Shown in pieces: positions 58,560-64,000 of a DNA stretch of 64,000 nucleotides. The stretch comes from Guyanagaster necrorhizus (lineage: Eukaryota; Basidiomycota; Agaricomycetes; Agaricales; Physalacriaceae), in assembly GCF_019112545.1 (NCBI RefSeq), contig NW_025064885.1, forward strand, positions 571,053-635,052, read 5' to 3'. A model generated the notes under the pieces. That model was given only the letters and a program-made list of their open reading frames with translations. It searched no databases and was not told the DNA's origin. The first letter of the stretch is position 1. Each line of letters begins with the position of its first letter. The position numbers and the translations under genes are program-made.

Positions 58560-61500
58560 GAACTCACCGTAATATCCCCAGCAGGAGTCCAATTATACGG
58601 ATGATGATATCTGTGTTGATCTCATCAATGAGTACGATCCAGAGGAGAGCCAAGATGGCCAGCAGAATAAACCAGAAGGGAACCTTACACAACATTTGAA
58701 GACTGCTCAAGAGCCTGACTCAGCAGCAGAATCTTCCTCATCTTCACTCGGAAAACGACGCCATACTTCCGTTGAGGATACTCCACGAAAGCTACAGCGG
58801 CGGTTCCCGTATGAGGATCCCAATAACCCGTTTATTGATAAGGCTGTAAATCCAGATGAGCCGATCATAATCGTGAGGTACTATCCGATGTATTGGCATG
58901 GCACTGATTCATTCGTATACCCAGGCTCACAATTCTCGGTATCACATCTGCTTTCAAGCCCGTAATCTTCGATATGGTATACAGTATGAGATAGCACGTC
59001 TCGTTTCCACGGATGTGATCGAATACTCTGATATCTTAATCGATGTCCTTGATCAACTCAAAGGGAAGTCGAACCACGACGGTGTTCCTCTCGTCACTCA
59101 GGCCCTTACGCAAGGTAAATATATTAAGCAATGATTAATTATCGGTGTTATGAGGTCTTATATTTCTATAGTCATTAACACGTCTTTTGGTGACTCTGCA
59201 TTCAGCAGAGAAAAAGAGGCCAAGGTAAATTCTTCGAAGTCTCTTTGTCGATCTGGTTCAGATACTGTCCAGAATCCATGGAAGGAATTGGATTTAGAGG
59301 AGGAGGCCTTGAAGAAAAACCCCAATGGCTGTCTTGGTTTCAACGAAGTCAACAATGATTGGTATGGTGGGAAGGTAAACTTCAGAGGAAAGCTGAAGAA
59401 AACATCGGAAAAGGGATCCTCCCCTTCCTTCAAAATTGTCTTAGAAAAAGCCGAGCTGGGTCCTTCCAACCGTTTCGCTCGAAAATTTGGTTCAAAATCT
59501 TTTCTTCGCATCAAAGTTACCAAAGAATGTCTTTCTTACGAGAAGGAGCTAGTCTCATTCTTCAAGCACCCCTTCATCTTGAATGGTTCTGTGTTTCGAG
59601 CGTTCTACGAAAAGGACAAGAATGTATTTTTATTCATGACCGATGAGGTCGTTGAGGGTTCTGAAATCTCCAGAATTTCCCCTCAGAGATTTCGACCTGA
59701 TAGGATTTCTCTGATTGGTTTTCTGGATTGGCATAATCCTATCATGAATAATATTACTCAAGTGAGTTTTTTTTTACCTTCATTAAATGAACACTAGTTG
59801 AACTTTTGTTAGACAATGGCCAAGTGGTCGGCACGATTCGCATTGGGCTTGTCTAATTCAGCCCCAGGGATATTGTTGAAGACTGAACAAATCAAGGAGA
59901 TAAAAAATGTCGGTAAGTGATTATGATGCTCCAAATCCTCAGGATGGTGTAAATATTGTTCCATTAGTATCATCCCAGGGGTCGGATATGACTGACGGGG
60001 CAGGCCTTGTAAACAAGGCTGCATTGTTGAAGCTGAAGAAGAAATTTGACTGGGATGATTGGCCCACGGCCATCCAGTGCCGAATAAATGGGAATAAGGT
60101 ATTACTCTCAATTATTTATATGCACATGTAACACTCACAAATATATGCAAGGGCCTGCTGTATCATTACCCGAGCGACGAACATGACGAACCTCGCGTCT
60201 GGGTTCGACCGTCTCAGACGAAGATACGTTACCCGGACTTGGCAGATCCAGCTTTAAGGATCATCGATGTCCTACGATCGTCGCACGCCCGTATCTCCTG
60301 CCAGCTTTCAGCAGAGGTCATTATTAATCTATGGCACAATGGCGTACCAGCTTCGGCATTTGAAACACTGCTCCAGAAGGGACTCGAAGAGAATATTATC
60401 ACTCCATTAATGACATGGGATGGGCAGAATGCTATGTTTGATCTATGGTATGCTTTGTGTAAGTGGGGCGGGGTCATGATGGCTCGCACTGCACGGCGGG
60501 AGACAAGTATGGCACGGGTCAGGGGATATGGTGATCGCCAAACAGAAGAATTTGACATTGACGATGAAGATGGAATTCAGCAACTTGGTAGGGAGCGGTC
60601 CACCGCCTGGTGGAGTGATGAAGTTTCAGGGTGTCCTTCTGCCCTCGAGGAGACAGAAAGTTTCTCATCCCTCTGTTTGTAATTGGATGACTGATACTTC
60701 ATTTTTTAGGTCATGTATCTTCTCGACTCGGGCTTTACGCCAAAGAATTGTTCAGTTCTGAAGGATAAACTTCACCAGGTCATTAAGTCGGCTGTCAATA
60801 ACTACGTGAGATCATATCGTATCGACGTTCCGATGTCTGTCACAGCATTTATCGTCCCAGGTCAGCGACTTTCTCTTTCTGTGCAGGTATGTACTCAGTC
60901 AGTGTCTTCAGATGAGGACAGTGAGCTGGAGGAAGGCGAAGTGTTCTTCAAAAGCTCAAAACGTAACCTGATAGGCCCTGATGGGCTAGAGACTGACATG
61001 ATACTTGGAGATGTTTTACTTACACGCTATCCATGCAAGCTTCCGACTGATGTGGTTAAGTGGAGATGTGTGGATAAACCTCACTTGCGAAACAGGACAG
61101 ATGTAATTATTCTCTCAGTCAAAGGTACACACCGTGCGGCCGAAATTCTTGCAGGAGGTAAGTTGTACTGTTTTTGCTCTTCAAAGGTAACCTGTTGATC
61201 GTAAATTCCAAGGTGATTATGATGGTGACAAGGGTGTCCTTATCTTCGAACCGGAGCTCGTGACACACTTTGTGAATCCGCCTTTTGCTCTATCACTGCC
61301 ACCCTATGACTTGAAAGAGAAGTGTTTTGGGAGGACGACCAATGAGAGAGTTGCGGATTTTCTCGTTCGGGTCCCCCGTAAAACCGTCAGCACGATAACA
61401 TATATTCATGAAGTGCAGGAATTTCTCCTTCGAGGTCTCACCGATATCTCGGTCGTTGGAGCATACTCTAACATGCATGATGTTTTGGCTTATACGAAGG

Positions 61501-62352
61501 GGTATGACCATCCTGAAACTCTACGTTTGGCACACATGTAAGTGATCCTTTCCCAGTCTGACATGGCTCTTGGTTGATCTTCATAGGTTCTGTTATGTCC
61601 TTGATGGAGCGAAGACTGGTTTGAAGGTCTTGCCACATGTCCTTTCCAGTGATCGCAGGGAATACGCGCAAAAAATTCTTGAATGGAAGGAGTTTTCGAA
61701 GGATCCCAAGGAAACGTCTACCGATGAAACCAACGCTGCTAGAGCCAGGCCACTCGCTGGCAAAAAATTTATCATGGACATCATCCAAGGCTATGCGAAA
61801 AAACAAGGGGAAATTCAGCTGGGCATGGTGGAGCAAAAAATGAACTCCTGCTCTCCCTCGGCTGTGGACGAAGAGCTCACAGCACCATGGAAGGAAGCTT
61901 GTGTACTTGCAAAAAAATCAAAGAGTAGACAAGAAGACCTGGACGCTATCAAGGTACACGTGCAAAGCGTATACCAGAAACACCGCAGCCAGGTCAACAA
62001 CATTCACGGCAGGAAAAATGTACACGCATCGCCGAAGAAGGGTGCTGCGTTTACTGATTTGCCAATTGAGGCTAGGCAAGATGAATTGCGAGCACTGTCC
62101 AAGGAATTTGCTGCGAAGCCTTTACCGAGGGATCTGGTGGCTACAACGGGGACGGAGGCTGCCATTCTTAAGGCATCGTATGCGTATCTTTACGACTTGG
62201 AGCAGCGTGCTGGCGCTGTGACGAAATGGACAAGGTTTCCTTGGGATGTGGCCATGCGGGAACTGTGTGGGGTTAAGGCTCGAGCTGCGGGGCGTTGGAA
62301 GGCACTGAACGGTGATTTTTATGAGAGAATGATGATCAAGGCTCGACGATAA
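58489..62352 (+). CDS. cellular RNA-dependent RNA polymerase (QDE-1/RdRP family)
   Basis: RNA-silencing polymerase that makes dsRNA from single-stranded templates for Dicer. The catalytic loop GGDYDGDKG (DbDGD, coded at 61215-61229) is intact, preceded by a clear RdRP core: ARFALGLSNSAPGILL, WPTAIQCRINGNKGLL, LLTRYPCKLPTDVVKWRCVD and LRNRTDVIILSVKG, then ILAGGDYDGDKG. Downstream: SVVGAYSNMHDVLAYTKGY, MFCYVLDGAKTGLKVLPHVL (conserved D-x-x-K-T-G) and a helical C-terminus ending FYERMMIKARR. The N-terminal linker is acidic/Gln-rich. About ten exons; roughly 1,100 aa. The start is inferred: ATG 58489, intron GTGTGT...CCCCAG to CAGGAGTCC. Homologues of N-terminal RdRP modules may be missing. No frameshift seen in the core. 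Confidence 0.88.
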
Positions 62353-62787
62353 TTTCTGGGTCCTTTAGATCTTTATCTTTGTTGAGATTTGGACTGTATC
62401 CAGAGTACATGCTTGTAAGACCTTTAGTATTTGGATTACAAACTCCTGAGGAGTTTCCCATTGACTTCTCATATTTATACTAGACTACTCCTTTTCTAGT
62501 AGTTGCTACCTAATTCCTTCAATTTCCCTCGGATTCTTTCCTTACTCAGCATGCCGGAATGCCGGAATGCTCGAATTCTCTCACAGATTCCAACAATCTT
62601 AGTACTTATTTAATTTTTCCATCTATTGGCTGAAATTCTGCTGTACATGTACTTTTTCGCAATGCGCAATGATATCCTTGGGCACTCTTGTAGACCAATT
62701 GTAAACTTGGCTTGTACCATCTGATTACTTCGGTAATTACTACTCTCCTTAGGTTTGACGTGACGGGCGTGACGGTAACCCTCTGCA
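62353..62787. other. intergenic, RdRP 3' flank and APS1 promoter
   Basis: 435 bp of AT-rich spacer. Contains a direct repeat of ATGCCGGA (about 62550-62570). No gene or RNA seen. Confidence 0.4.
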
Positions 62788-63579
62788 ATGATCAACTACA
62801 TCCTCCTCGTTTCGCGGCAAGGTAGCACCTGCTAAAGGCATCGTTAGACGACGAGTTGACATCTGTTAAACAGGTAAAGTCCGCCTTGCGAAATGGTTTA
62901 CGACAATGCCGCCCAAGGCCAAGGCCAAGATTGTCAAGGATGTCACGCAACTTGTATTAGCTCGCCGGACGAGGATGTGCAATTTCTTGGAATACAAGGG
63001 TGCGCTGGCGTCATGTTTTGGAAGAGATAAAGAGATGCTAATTGTATTGTGGCTGCAGATACCAAGGTGGTGTACCGTCGATATGCGTCGTTATTCTTTG
63101 TGTGTGGAATTGGCTCAAGCGATAATGAGTTGGTGACGCTGGAGATTATCCACCGATATGTGGAAGTGCTGGATCGGTATTTCGGGAATGTGAGGGCAGC
63201 GCTTTCGTCGTTGAGATCCGCTTCCTGAGAGTGCTTTCAGGTTTGCGAGCTGGATCTGTAGGTCGATGATTACGAAGGAAGTGTCCCGCTGAACATGCAT
63301 GTAGGATATTCAATTTCCAAAAAGCCTATGCTGTACGTCGGTGGCAGATACGCCGTTGGAGCAATGCTAACATGTGCTGCGCAGATATTGGATGAGCTGA
63401 TTATTTCTGGGGAGCTACAGGAGTCGTCAAAGAAATCCGTGCTCCGTGTGGTATGCAGATTAGTAGTTCCGGTTCCATGTGGCCTCTAACATCGTTCTCA
63501 GGTAACGCAATCGGACACGGTGGAGGAACAGGAAAACTCGGAGGACACGATAGGACGACTGGGATCACGCGTCGGTTAG
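62788..63579 (+). CDS. APS1: AP-1 clathrin adaptor complex small (sigma) subunit
   Basis: Small subunit of the AP-1 adaptor for clathrin traffic between trans-Golgi and endosomes. Seven exons: 62788-62821, 62874-62999, 63059-63189, 63241-63257, 63305-63332, 63385-63450 and 63502-63579, total 159 aa, exactly family length. Reads [120 protein letters not shown], then [20 protein letters not shown] and a C-terminal [13 protein letters not shown]. The C-terminal extension ([20 protein letters not shown]) is AP-1 type, not AP-2. Exons 4 and 5 are micro-exons of 17 and 28 nt. Confidence 0.97.
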
Positions 63580-64000
63580 GACCCTCGATTGAATTGAAAA
63601 CGTATCTTTGAATTTTATTTTTTTTGCAAGGTCCCATGATGTAGGGCAGGAGTGCCAGTGCCTACATATTATATATAATATGGAGATTATAGTTGGTGGA
63701 GCGGAAGCCCGGCTGCAATGCTCTTCCGAGTATTGGCGGAAATATATTTTGAACCGTTTTTGGGTGAAATGGAAGATGAAAATGAAGTGAAGGTAGCAAG
63801 GGTGGTAAAGTGGGCGTAAGTAGGGCACTCGGCAGCCTTTCTCACTGCCAAGCGTGCGTGATTCTCAGCGATGAAGCGGGTCACCGAAACAGGCGAAATT
63901 GGGACCAAGACTCGCCGTATCATCCAATCAGAGGCGGTGCCTGGCGGGATCATATCTAAATAAAAGGCCCCCATTTTCGGCTCGAATCCCATCCTTATAA
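63580..64000. other. intergenic, APS1 3' flank to window edge
   Basis: 421 bp with a perfect 18-bp AT-rich palindrome (63665-63682). A minus-strand ORF (63687-63992) has no coding character. No tRNA: a B-box-like CTCGAATCCC near 63981 has no matching A box or acceptor stem. Confidence 0.4.

Noticed and set aside
58590..58700. Strongly hydrophobic minus-strand peptide opposite the RdRP N-terminus
   Set aside because: Acid/Gln/Asn codons on the plus strand always read as Leu/Ile/Val/Phe on the other; the plus frame continues into the RdRP core.
63687..63992. Minus-strand 101-codon ORF at the window edge
   Set aside because: No codon bias, no family features, overlaps AT-rich spacer.
63975..63995. 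tRNA-like B box
   Set aside because: The T-loop begins CTC rather than TTC and no A box, anticodon arm or acceptor stem can be paired.
1..64000. Transposons, integrated viral genes, CRISPR arrays, biosynthetic gene cluster
   Set aside because: No reverse transcriptase, transposase, integrase, terminal repeats, spaced repeats, or PKS/NRPS/terpene enzymes found. The only polymerase of RNA-directed type is the cellular RdRP.

Overview
The window looks like a stretch of nuclear chromosome from a basidiomycete fungus, most likely a mushroom-forming agaricomycete. Three things suggest this. Genes are dense and split by many introns of about 45-60 nt with CTAAC/CTGAC-like branch sites. Nearly every gene is a single-copy eukaryotic housekeeping gene. 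Several families are fungal (DUF2985, Fmp27/BLTP2, Bsd2/NDFIP, MIPC mannosyltransferase, QDE-1-type RdRP). I see no transposon, integrated virus, rRNA, convincing tRNA or CRISPR array. This is a gene-rich euchromatic arm, not an accessory island.

Layout. 0-11.4 kb: 3' part of PCF11, a SWT1-like PIN endonuclease, a GT32 mannosyltransferase of sphingolipid synthesis, an MFS transporter, PUS7 and URA3. 11.6-25.9 kb: a 78-aa orphan ORF, a GNAT acetyltransferase, a BSD2/NDFIP protein, a C2H2 zinc-finger protein divergent from a CCDC97-like splicing-associated protein, a xylitol/sorbitol dehydrogenase divergent from methionine synthase MET6, an unrecognised 140-aa protein and a DUF2985 membrane protein. 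26.2-35.6 kb: one giant minus-strand gene for an Fmp27/BLTP2 bridge-like lipid-transfer protein. 36-44 kb: DPB2 divergent from a PHAF1-family gene, a small TMA17-like gene, an SDT1-type pyrimidine nucleotidase, ribosomal protein eL6 and a COX18/OXA1-type insertase. 44.5-54.5 kb: the centromeric histone CENP-A, a Gfd2-like DEDDh nuclease, ceramide synthase LAG1, a Rex-type RNA exonuclease, an ER J-protein (ERJ5) and the Pol I factor RRN7. 54.9-63.6 kb: a serine-rich coiled-coil orphan, a cellular RNA-dependent RNA polymerase with a DYDGD catalytic motif, and AP-1 sigma (APS1).

How the genes relate. Genes are mostly arranged as divergent and convergent pairs with very short spacers (63 bp PUS7/URA3, 96 bp ERJ5/RRN7, about 107 bp LAG1/REX, 114 bp DPB2/PHAF1), so bidirectional promoters are likely. 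Many products act on RNA (PCF11, SWT1, PUS7, CCDC97-like, GFD2-like, REX, RRN7, RdRP), and two act in successive stages of sphingolipid synthesis (LAG1, GT32). I see no operon-like logic, so this may be chance.

The most informative points are in gene structure and control. There are three GC-AG introns (URA3, SDT1, xylitol dehydrogenase). Micro-exons of 10, 17, 17 and 28 nt occur in ERJ5, the dehydrogenase and APS1. Two MCB (ACGCGT) boxes lie just upstream of the replication gene DPB2. An intron in BSD2 is in frame and would encode a hydrophobic segment if retained. PUS7 carries RGG-rich insertions. I did not find a clearly new multi-gene system. All exon joins were made by eye from splice consensus and protein family patterns and have no transcript support.
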